Shown here one piece after another: positions 1-7,876 of a stretch of DNA of 64,000 nt. The stretch is from VXPQ01 sp965248175 (GTDB lineage: Bacteria; Bacteroidota; Rhodothermia; Rhodothermales; VXPQ01): positions 2,170,001-2,234,000 of the forward strand of contig OZ252093.1 of the NCBI GenBank assembly GCA_965248175.1, written 5' to 3'. The notes under the pieces were generated by a model. The model searched no databases. It worked only from the letters and a program-made list of their open reading frames with translations, and was not told the origin of the DNA. Position numbers and translations under genes: made by a program. How positions within the stretch are numbered: the first letter of the stretch is position 1; every line of letters starts with the position of its first letter.

Positions 1-1
1 G

Positions 2-1960
2 CTTTCGGGCCTTTACCAGGGTTTCGACAACACGGAGAGCCCGCGGTTGAGCTACTGGTCCAGTGAAGATGCGTTCGTTTCGGGGTTCTGGGGTCCTCCG
101 CCGTACTACCACTCCGGTTATTCCACGTTCAAGTACTGGCCCTACGGCACCTCGAACATCTTTCAGGTTCCGACGCCGCCGGAATACATGCGGATGCGGA
201 GTGGACAACTGGCCTGGACGCACGTATTCAATCCTTCATCTTTTCTTGACGCTCAGGTGAGTTACACCACTATGCGTCTGGATCGGCACAACTTCGGCCA
301 GCTCGAGGACAGCGACATCTATGATCCTGAGTCAGAAGAGTTTGGCACCCACTGGGACGAGACAATGATCCCGGGCAATCCGCTGTTTTTGCTGCCCCCC
401 ATTTTCCACCGCCGACACCCGGGCATTTTTCAACTCAAGGTGCGCTCGCAAGCCGCTGTAGCCAAGGTGGACTACACGAATCAGGTAAGCCAGGAGGTTC
501 AATTAAAGGCTGGCGCGTTCTTCTCCCCACAGTACGTGTCGAAGACCTTCAAGGCCGGCGCCATGCCGGGCGCCGTCTATTCCAATTTGGCGACGAAGCC
601 CGATTTTAATCCGTGGGACGCGGCGGCCTACGTGCAGGGCAAGGTGGAGTTGAACGGCATGGTGGTCAACGCGGGGCTGCGTTTCGACGCCTTCGACGCG
701 AACACGAAAGTGGCGCCCTCGATATTCGATCCGGGTGTGTTCGACGAGGCCGCCGTGGTCACCTACGATGCGGAAACGCACGGCGTGAAAACCAGTCCTC
801 GGGCCGTGCTTTCACCACGTTTCGGCATATCCCATCCGATCACGGAGCTGACCGTGCTGCACTTCTCCTACGGTCACTTCAACCAGCGTCCGGCGTGGCA
901 ACTGATCGGTGGCGGCCCGACGATCTTTCACATCACGTCCAGTTCGGAAGGCAGTCCGGATGCTTCACCTGCGGATGCGTTCGGGTTCTATCACCCCAAC
1001 ACCAACACGGCCAACCCGGAGCTCACCTTCGAGAAGGTCATTCAGTACGAGATTGGCTTCGACCAGCATATTCCCCGGTTGGCTCATCTCGACCTGACCG
1101 CCTACTACAAGGACGGCAAGAGTCTGACTTCTCTCGGAGTGAGCCAGGGGCGGGTCGATTTCGTGGGATTCGGAGCGGGCGGCAACCTTTTCGGTCTCGG
1201 AGGTTCGGTGAACACCCAGGTGTATACCGACCCGGTGGCCACCCTTGGGTTCGCGCCGGGAGGCGGCCGTAGCCGAGTAACGACCAACGGCGGCTTCGTC
1301 GATGTGAGAGGCCTCGAAGCTTCCATCGAGACGCTCTTTTTGCGGAACGCAAGCCTGAAGCTTGTTTTCAACCGCTCTTTCGTGCGCTCCGGCCAGTACG
1401 GTTTCTCACAGATATTCGTCGAGGAGAATGGCGAGCCCGTACGGCCAAACCGGTTGCACGGCGTGAGCCTGAGAGACCGGGGGAGCTCCGGGCAGAACAA
1501 CGACCAATGGAACCCGACTACGAGCTTCAAGGCGATCCTGAACCTGTTCTCGCCGGAACAGTTTGGCCCTGACCTTGGAAGTTTTTACCCGTTGGGCGGC
1601 TGGCACGTGAACCTCTACTACAACTTCGCCAGCGGCCACCGCTACACCTATCACTCCCCAGGAGATTTCTCGACCGAGCCCAATAACAAGCGGTGGAAAC
1701 CCTACCACAACACAAACCTGCGTATCTCGAAAACCGTCGGTCTGGTTCGCTCTTCGGAGATTGAGTTCAGTGTAGACGTTCACAACGTGCTCAATACCAA
1801 CCGCCTACGGTTCCCCACCACACAGGATGCCTTGGTCTCTTACCACGAGCAAGACCAACTCCCGGTGAATCCAACAACGGGAGAAGAGAGCGTATGGGAC
1901 TGGTACGACCTCGTCCAGCTTCCCCGGCAGATCTTTTTCGGGGTACAATTGAACTTTTAA
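2..1960 (+). CDS. TonB-dependent receptor, C-terminal beta-barrel part (5' end outside window)
   Basis: The reading frame is open from the first bases of the window to a TAA at 1958, so the gene begins upstream and the TTG at 47 is not a credible start. The visible part, about 650 residues, alternates aromatic and polar residues as outer-membrane beta-barrel strands do, and ends in an aromatic terminal strand (IFFGVQLNF), the usual outer-membrane insertion signal. A segment LRISKTVGL..FSVDVHNVLNTNR is typical of the last strands of TonB-dependent receptors. The plug domain and TonB box are not visible. The likely role is energised uptake of a large substrate, perhaps a glycan. It is followed 46 bp later by a secreted sorting-domain protein and then a PorV-like gene, a recurrent outer-membrane gene set in this lineage. 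Confidence 0.8.
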   Translation, partial: LSGLYQGFDNTESPRLSYWSSEDAFVSGFWGPPPYYHSGYSTFKYWPYGTSNIFQVPTPPEYMRMRSGQLAWTHVFNPSSFLDAQVSYTTMRLDRHNFGQLEDSDIYDPESEEFGTHWDETMIPGNPLFLLPPIFHRRHPGIFQLKVRSQAAVAKVDYTNQVSQEVQLKAGAFFSPQYVSKTFKAGAMPGAVYSNLATKPDFNPWDAAAYVQGKVELNGMVVNAGLRFDAFDANTKVAPSIFDPGVFDEAAVVTYDAETHGVKTSPRAVLSPRFGISHPITELTVLHFSYGHFNQRPAWQLIGGGPTIFHITSSSEGSPDASPADAFGFYHPNTNTANPELTFEKVIQYEIGFDQHIPRLAHLDLTAYYKDGKSLTSLGVSQGRVDFVGFGAGGNLFGLGGSVNTQVYTDPVATLGFAPGGGRSRVTTNGGFVDVRGLEASIETLFLRNASLKLVFNRSFVRSGQYGFSQIFVEENGEPVRPNRLHGVSLRDRGSSGQNNDQWNPTTSFKAILNLFSPEQFGPDLGSFYPLGGWHVNLYYNFASGHRYTYHSPGDFSTEPNNKRWKPYHNTNLRISKTVGLVRSSEIEFSVDVHNVLNTNRLRFPTTQDALVSYHEQDQLPVNPTTGEESVWDWYDLVQLPRQIFFGVQLNF

Positions 1961-2006
1961 TCGCCCAGGAAGCAAGTTTTTTCCAGCCTAACCGGAGCCC
2001 AGACCG

Positions 2007-3995
2007 ATGAGCAGAACGACACGGCAAGTCTCCACCTTTTTCACAGCCTTCCTGGTAGGCGCCGCCCTGGCTGCGTCCCCTGCCCCGGTCGCTGCACAGA
2101 ACATCACCGACCACCAACTCACGCGGGGCAAGTTCTGGACCATTGTCAGTGAAGCAGTTCCCAACCCAGCCGCCTGGCGGTCTGCCTACCCCGGCTACTT
2201 CGAGGCCCCTACGAGTTGGTTCAACACCTTCGGAAACTGGGTCGCTCTCGTCGATGGAGACCTGCTCGTTGCCGGTCCGCCCACCTTCAACATCGTCGGG
2301 CACACTTTGGTGAAGAACTACAACTTCAGCCAAAGTGCGCAGGAAGCCGAAGAGTATTCCTTCGAGGTGGTCACTGGCGTTGACCCGGCAGGAGCCGCTG
2401 AGCCGGCTATCCCCTTGCGGGTATCCCGAAAGAGGATGGTCTGGAGCCTGCCGCAGTACGACGACTTCATCATACAGCGCGAGGTGTACACGAACGAGGG
2501 CAGCACCACCATCCAGGACTGGTATAACTCCATTACCTACAGCATCAATATCGCTACGGGCGTGCCGTATTCGACTTCGTTCGATGACGAATACGTCTGG
2601 GATGCTTCCTTCAGCACCTTTCGGGAAGAACAGGGGAACTTCGTGTTCTACGACGACACTTCCATGCCGCCGAACCAGAATCCCGTGGCCTATGGCATTT
2701 CTCCCGGCGACGTCACGGGCGACCGGGGAGACCCGGGCAATATCACCATCCAGAATTCGATCGACCGCAGGCTCTATTCGCCCCAGATATTCACCGACAA
2801 CATCGTGGACGTGACGCCCAACAAGTTCGGTGAGAAGAGGGTCTATCAAGGAATCTATCACCGGATTCTGAATGAGAACCCGGGCGCGCCCGACGAAGAT
2901 TTCTGGCAACCCACGAACAGGGACCCGGACTATGTTCTCACGCGCATGACTCCCCACCAGGCGCGGATGAGCTGGCGCGAGGCGAACGCCGACGCGTCCA
3001 CCGTCGATGGCAATACCTATGAGCGCCTTGGCGCCTTCAACCTGGGCATCGGTCCCTATGACATTGCCCCCGGAGATTCCGTCGAACTGATCCGGGTGAT
3101 CGCGCTCGGGGAGATGGGCCGCAACGTTACTGAGCGGGGTGGCCTGGAGGCCACCCAGAACTACCTCGAGGCGGGAATGGCCAATCTGAAGGCGAATTGG
3201 GCAGCCGCTTTGGGGATCGTGGAGGCTTGGCAACGCACGGGCGACTGGAACGCCGGCATCACTGCCTATCCGCCGCCTACCGTCGGCGATGCTCCCTTCG
3301 CCAGCAACGACGACATGATCCAGGTCGGGTTGTTTGCCGATCCCGAGACGGGCACGCAGGGGTTCGATATTACCTTCACGGCCGTGCCGGACAGCTACGT
3401 TGATCCGATCAAGGGGCGCAACGATTGGGCCGGGTACAAAATATACCAGTCCGAGGCGCGCATAGAAGGCCCCTGGGAGGAGGTGGCGAACATTTCCCGG
3501 GACCAAGCCGCCGCGCTCACCACCGGTAACAAGGTCACTTACCGCCTTGCAACGAAATCGGGCATCCCGTATCGCTACTGGGTCACTTCCTATGACGAAG
3601 ATGGGCTGGAGAGTGGGTTCACCGCCTACACCTACGACGCACTGGCCGCCAAGCCAGCGCCAAGCAACGACCTGTCGAAGGTGCTGGTTATCCCTAATCC
3701 TTTCCGGCAGGTCAGTGGCCTTGCCGACCCCTCCGAAGAAAAGAGAATCAGCTTTCTGAACATTCCGGGGATGTGCACCATCCGTATTTTCAACGTCGCT
3801 GGAGAGCTGATTCGCACCGTTGAGCACAACGACGGTTTCGGGGAGGAAGCCTGGGGGAGCGCGCGCGAAGGCGACTACCTGCTGACTCGCTTCTTCCAAA
3901 ACGTGCAGCCCGGTGTGTACATCTACCACATCGAGTCGCATGTGCCCGGCCACGAAGGAGAGACGCGCACCGGCAAGTTCATCATCATCAAGTGA
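2007..3995 (+). CDS. Secreted protein with FnIII-like region and C-terminal sorting domain
   Basis: This 662-residue protein starts with a clear Sec signal peptide (residues 1-31, ending near PVAAQ). The middle has no family I can name. About residues 460-540 look like a fibronectin-type-III-like module (phrases such as WAGYKIYQSEA and YRYWVTSYDEDG). The last 100 residues carry the pattern VIPNPFR..ISFLNIPGMCTIRIFNVAGELIRT..PGVYIYHI..GKFIIIK, which matches the type A/FlgD-like C-terminal sorting domains of type IX-secreted or surface-anchored proteins. It lies 46 bp after a TonB receptor and has a paralogue in layout at 38908, which also follows a TonB receptor end. The pairing suggests a surface partner of the receptor, but its ligand is unknown. 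Confidence 0.75.
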   Translation: MSRTTRQVSTFFTAFLVGAALAASPAPVAAQNITDHQLTRGKFWTIVSEAVPNPAAWRSAYPGYFEAPTSWFNTFGNWVALVDGDLLVAGPPTFNIVGHTLVKNYNFSQSAQEAEEYSFEVVTGVDPAGAAEPAIPLRVSRKRMVWSLPQYDDFIIQREVYTNEGSTTIQDWYNSITYSINIATGVPYSTSFDDEYVWDASFSTFREEQGNFVFYDDTSMPPNQNPVAYGISPGDVTGDRGDPGNITIQNSIDRRLYSPQIFTDNIVDVTPNKFGEKRVYQGIYHRILNENPGAPDEDFWQPTNRDPDYVLTRMTPHQARMSWREANADASTVDGNTYERLGAFNLGIGPYDIAPGDSVELIRVIALGEMGRNVTERGGLEATQNYLEAGMANLKANWAAALGIVEAWQRTGDWNAGITAYPPPTVGDAPFASNDDMIQVGLFADPETGTQGFDITFTAVPDSYVDPIKGRNDWAGYKIYQSEARIEGPWEEVANISRDQAAALTTGNKVTYRLATKSGIPYRYWVTSYDEDGLESGFTAYTYDALAAKPAPSNDLSKVLVIPNPFRQVSGLADPSEEKRISFLNIPGMCTIRIFNVAGELIRTVEHNDGFGEEAWGSAREGDYLLTRFFQNVQPGVYIYHIESHVPGHEGETRTGKFIIIK

Positions 3996-4048
3996 GTAAA
4001 ATCTTAACGTCTTCCGAACGCCGAGAATTTCTACCGGGGGTAGCCAAG

Positions 4049-5092
4049 ATGAAAAAATATGCCTTGCTCGCCTGTGCATCGATCCTGTTTCTGGCGGTGC
4101 ATCCGGCCCATGGGCAACTCGAGCCTGACGTGGGCATTGGTGTCGAATCGCCCTCTTTTGAGCGGATCGGGCAAGCCGGTTTTCAGTTTTTGAAGCTGCC
4201 CACAAGCGCACGCCAGGCGGGTATCGGCGGTATTCTCTCTTCCGCAGGGTATGGGGATGCCGCCACTGCGTTCACTAATCCGGCCTCGACCGTGAACGTT
4301 GAGAACTTCAACGTGGCGATCTCCCACGTGCAATGGTTCGCCGACATTGATTATCAGAGCGCTGCCGCCCTCAAGCACTTCGAGGGCATAGGCGCCGTAG
4401 GCGTTCACGTCTTCTACCTCGATTACGGAGACATGCCGAGGACCGAAAACCGCCCCATTCTCGACCAAGGGGTGCCTACCGGGCGATCGGAGGTGCTCAC
4501 CGACCTGGGCACGGTTTCCGCCCATAACCTGGCGGTGGGGGTCACCTATGCCCGCCGCATCACGGACCGCCTTCATTTTGGCGTCAACGCCAAATACATT
4601 TCCGAGACGCTCGATGATGCCAACGTCGGCGCCTGGGCCGTCGATGTGGGTACGGTCTTTTACACGGGCCTCCGCAGTCTCCGTGTAACCATGGTCGGCA
4701 AAAATATCGGCCCCGACACCCAAATCGCCGATTTCGACGAGCGCATAGGCTACGAACCCTCCAACGTGCGGATGCCTGTGAATTTCAACTTCGGCGTTGC
4801 CTACGACGTGATCGAGGCCAAAGAGGCCAGCCCGCATGCCTGGACCTTCGCCGCCGAGTTCGTTCATCCGAACGACGGCCCCGAAAAGCTGAACACAGGG
4901 ACGGAGTACGTCTTTCGGAACCTGCTTGCGCTACGGGCAGGGTACCGGTTCAATTACGACGAGGAAAGTTTCACTCTTGGGGGCGGTCTGAAGGTTACCA
5001 CCAGCACCGGGGTCATCGCCGTCAACTATGCATGGTGGGACTTCGGCGTCCTCGGACCCACCCATATGTTCTCGCTGGCCTTCGGACGGTAG
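4049..5092 (+). CDS. PorV/PorQ-family outer-membrane protein
   Basis: I choose ATG 4049 because it gives an immediate signal peptide (MKKYALLACASILFLAVHPA, cleaved near AHG). An upstream GTG at 3992 overlapping the previous gene adds 19 residues that do not look like an N-terminus. The 347-residue protein has the N-terminal signature of the PorV/PorQ family, FLKLPTSARQAGIGG followed by GYGDAATAFTNPAS, and then beta-strand-rich sequence to the end. Family members are FadL-like barrels, and PorV is a shuttle component of type IX secretion. Its position directly after a protein with a sorting-type C-terminus suggests that it helps export or hold that protein, though lineage-specific PorV-like copies often have no proven role. 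Confidence 0.75.
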   Translation: MKKYALLACASILFLAVHPAHGQLEPDVGIGVESPSFERIGQAGFQFLKLPTSARQAGIGGILSSAGYGDAATAFTNPASTVNVENFNVAISHVQWFADIDYQSAAALKHFEGIGAVGVHVFYLDYGDMPRTENRPILDQGVPTGRSEVLTDLGTVSAHNLAVGVTYARRITDRLHFGVNAKYISETLDDANVGAWAVDVGTVFYTGLRSLRVTMVGKNIGPDTQIADFDERIGYEPSNVRMPVNFNFGVAYDVIEAKEASPHAWTFAAEFVHPNDGPEKLNTGTEYVFRNLLALRAGYRFNYDEESFTLGGGLKVTTSTGVIAVNYAWWDFGVLGPTHMFSLAFGR

Positions 5093-5134
5093 GGCTCCTG
5101 TCCTCAAGACGCCGCCAACCAACTCCGAGCACGT

Positions 5135-7876
5135 ATGGAACCGACCCCACCGGCGAACGCATCCCGCGCCGCCGCGCGACCGGGGCGTCGGCGCACGGCG
5201 GGGCCTCGATGGCGAAGTGCCCTTGCCGTCCTTCTTTTTGCCGCCACGGTATTCACCGGATCTGCTCAACGGGCGGCGTCTCAGACCAGCCCGGTCGAAG
5301 TGCGTGAGATCGACGGTTACATCGAGATCGACAACGGCCTCGTCAAAGCCCGATTCACGCCGAGCCCCGAAGGCGTCGATCAGGCCTTCTTTGCCGCGCA
5401 GGCCGGTCAATGGGTGTTAGTGGCCGAGGCGTTTCGTCCTCCCAACCCGCGCCCGCACACCACCACCCCGCTGTACCTGGATCGCTCCAACGAGCAGGGT
5501 CGGGCCCTACGCATTGCGGAGGAGTACCGCGTGATCGTCCCCGAAGTACTCCGTACGGTGCACGTGAGCCGAAAAACTCCCGAGGAAGTACGGGTGGTGC
5601 TTACCGGGGAAACCCCTATGGCGCGCGTCGAGCAGACCGTGAGCCTGCAACGGGGAAGAAACATCATCCACGTCGATGTGCGGGGGGTGCTCCGGGGCGA
5701 TCCGCCGCAATTGGAATATCTGTTTTCCCCATTTGCCTTCGCCGAGGCGGGATCCCCGGATTTCAGCCATGCGCCGGCCTACAAGCGATCTCCCGGCGAT
5801 GTCATCGGCGATCGTGTCTTCTTTGCGCCCGCGGCCATCGTGCAGACCGGGAGCGTGTTTGCAGCCCTGATACCCGATCTTGACCAGATCAACGAGTACG
5901 TTGTATATGGGCAACACGCGCGACCTCAAAAGCATCCCTGGATTTTCGGCGTTCCCATCGACTCGGCCAGGATATCCATGCCGGCCGTGTTGGATCTGGA
6001 ACTTGTCTCCGGGATGACGGATCACCCGTTGCTGGCGTATGGCGTCATGGACGCGATCACGGAGCAGCACGTCTACTGGCGTCATGAAAACGCGGGTGGG
6101 ACCCTCGTTCGTACGCTTTCCGGCAACGAGGTGCGTTACGGGATGGATCTCATCCTGGACGCCGAAGCCTCGCCTTACCGGGGATACCAAAGGGTGGCTA
6201 CTTATCTCTGGGACCGTTACGGGAGGCACTATTTCCAGCGCCCCCGTCCCCAAGCGATGCCGTTCGCCGAGTATGCCTTGATTTCGTATCCGGCATCTTT
6301 TGCCTATAAAGGTTTTACTGTCGAGCTTCAAGACGGGAAGCCCGTCATGATCCACCGGGACCCTGAAGGACCGGATACCTGGAATTCCTGGCAGCAGTGG
6401 AAAATGGAGGCTCAGCCGGTCGGGGCGCTGCGGCTCACGGCGCCGCAATGGTTTCATCTGGCATACAATACAGCCTGGTGGAATAACGTGGCGGATGCCA
6501 CCGGATTCTATTATTGGGGGAAGCGGCTTGGAGACCCCTCACTCATCGACAAAGCACGCCGCGTGGTCAACCTGGCCCTCATGGCGCCGCAGCATGAGGG
6601 TTTGTTTCCCTCCCTCTACGATCTGAACGAGCGGCGTTGGATAGGCAGCCTCTGGCGGTTTCCGACCGAGGGGTACGATCCGGACGAAACACGGACCTAT
6701 TGGAACTGGGAAGAGGGGGACTATCAGACGGCATCGGCCAGTGTGACAGCGGGCTATCTGATGGAGGTCTATCGTCTCTATCAGAAAGACCCGCGTATTC
6801 TGCATTACGTCCAGCGGTATGGCGACTTTCTCATAGCACATATGCAGCCCGAAGGCAGCGTGCCTGCCTGGTTCAACGAGCGTCTCGAACCTCGTCCGAG
6901 CATGCGCTGGAACGCCGATGGCGGAGCGCATGCGTGGGTACTCAGTGAACTTTATCGCGCCACCGGTGAAGAGAAATTCCTGCGAGCAGCCAAACGTGCC
7001 GCACAGTTTCTGATAGATGATGTAATGCCTCAACAGAAATGGGTGGATTTCGAGGCGCTTTACTCCTGTGCCGTCAAGGCCGAGACCTTCTTCGATCCGC
7101 GGACAGGCCAGCCGCCACGCAACGCCATGTCGATGTCGTGGGCCTTGCAGGGTTTTGTTTCGCTCTACGAAGTAACCGGGGAATCGCATTACCTTGAAGC
7201 GGCCGAGGCCGTCGCGGACTATGCCAGTTTGCTGCAAACGGTGTGGGCGCCGCACTATATCATTACGGCGTATCCCTTCGGGGGCTTCTCTTCGCAGATC
7301 GGCGATGCCGAATGGCTGGATCAGCGTGACCATCGGTTCGCCGGGATACTGGTCCGACTCGGGTTGCTTACCGGGCGGCAGGACCTGGTCGAGCGAGGGG
7401 TGGCAGCCGCCCGTTCCTCGCTTGCGCTGATTACCCTTCCCCGGCACGTCGAGAACGGGATCTACAATGCTCCGACGTTTCCACTGGGGCTGGGGCCGGA
7501 GAACATCGATCATGAAGGGTTTCCCCAGACCCCACTCCGCTCCGGGCCGAGCTGGGCCGAGGTAGGCGGACTGGCCGCTGCCGCCGACGTACTGCGTCAA
7601 CTCGGCGGCCTCTACGTCAACGTGGAGCGGGATATGGTCGTGGGGGTTGATGGAATTGCTGCCCAAAGTTATTCCCTCGACGAACGCACGCTCCGGGTGA
7701 ACGTCGAAAAGCTGCTTACCGCGTTGCCGGTACCCTACGACGAGCCGTATGAGGTGCTCCTGAAGGTCGAAGGGTTACCGGATGACGGCTCTTATACGCT
7801 GGTTGTGGGCAACGAAGCGCCCCTTGAAAGGTCGGCGGCGGAACTGGCCCGCTATCTGCTGGAAATTCGTCCATGA
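5135..7876 (+). CDS. Exported (alpha/alpha)6-barrel protein, probable glycan-active enzyme, copy 1
   Basis: A 913-residue protein with an Arg-rich N-terminus followed by a hydrophobic stretch (about residues 29-45), so it is probably exported. Residues 50-330 look beta-rich. Residues 430-800 contain repeated Trp/Tyr-rich helical pairs (phrases such as FYYWGKRLGDPSLI, YLMEVYRLYQKDPRI, ELYRATGEEKFLRAA) typical of six-hairpin glycosidase, epimerase and polysaccharide-lyase folds. I cannot assign a family or catalytic residues. The next gene encodes a paralogue of the same length and shares the DNGLVKARFTP and FFSCA/LYSCA landmarks, and the two overlap by four bases (ATGA). The setting beside a TonB receptor and a sugar-catabolic locus favours extracytoplasmic carbohydrate degradation, but this is inference. 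Confidence 0.6.
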   Translation: MEPTPPANASRAAARPGRRRTAGPRWRSALAVLLFAATVFTGSAQRAASQTSPVEVREIDGYIEIDNGLVKARFTPSPEGVDQAFFAAQAGQWVLVAEAFRPPNPRPHTTTPLYLDRSNEQGRALRIAEEYRVIVPEVLRTVHVSRKTPEEVRVVLTGETPMARVEQTVSLQRGRNIIHVDVRGVLRGDPPQLEYLFSPFAFAEAGSPDFSHAPAYKRSPGDVIGDRVFFAPAAIVQTGSVFAALIPDLDQINEYVVYGQHARPQKHPWIFGVPIDSARISMPAVLDLELVSGMTDHPLLAYGVMDAITEQHVYWRHENAGGTLVRTLSGNEVRYGMDLILDAEASPYRGYQRVATYLWDRYGRHYFQRPRPQAMPFAEYALISYPASFAYKGFTVELQDGKPVMIHRDPEGPDTWNSWQQWKMEAQPVGALRLTAPQWFHLAYNTAWWNNVADATGFYYWGKRLGDPSLIDKARRVVNLALMAPQHEGLFPSLYDLNERRWIGSLWRFPTEGYDPDETRTYWNWEEGDYQTASASVTAGYLMEVYRLYQKDPRILHYVQRYGDFLIAHMQPEGSVPAWFNERLEPRPSMRWNADGGAHAWVLSELYRATGEEKFLRAAKRAAQFLIDDVMPQQKWVDFEALYSCAVKAETFFDPRTGQPPRNAMSMSWALQGFVSLYEVTGESHYLEAAEAVADYASLLQTVWAPHYIITAYPFGGFSSQIGDAEWLDQRDHRFAGILVRLGLLTGRQDLVERGVAAARSSLALITLPRHVENGIYNAPTFPLGLGPENIDHEGFPQTPLRSGPSWAEVGGLAAAADVLRQLGGLYVNVERDMVVGVDGIAAQSYSLDERTLRVNVEKLLTALPVPYDEPYEVLLKVEGLPDDGSYTLVVGNEAPLERSAAELARYLLEIRP

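Noticed and set aside
1791..4211. An 806-codon minus-strand open frame opposite the secreted protein at 2007
   Set aside because: It has no signal peptide or family motif, spans parts of three real plus-strand genes and reflects high GC codon bias on the opposite strand.
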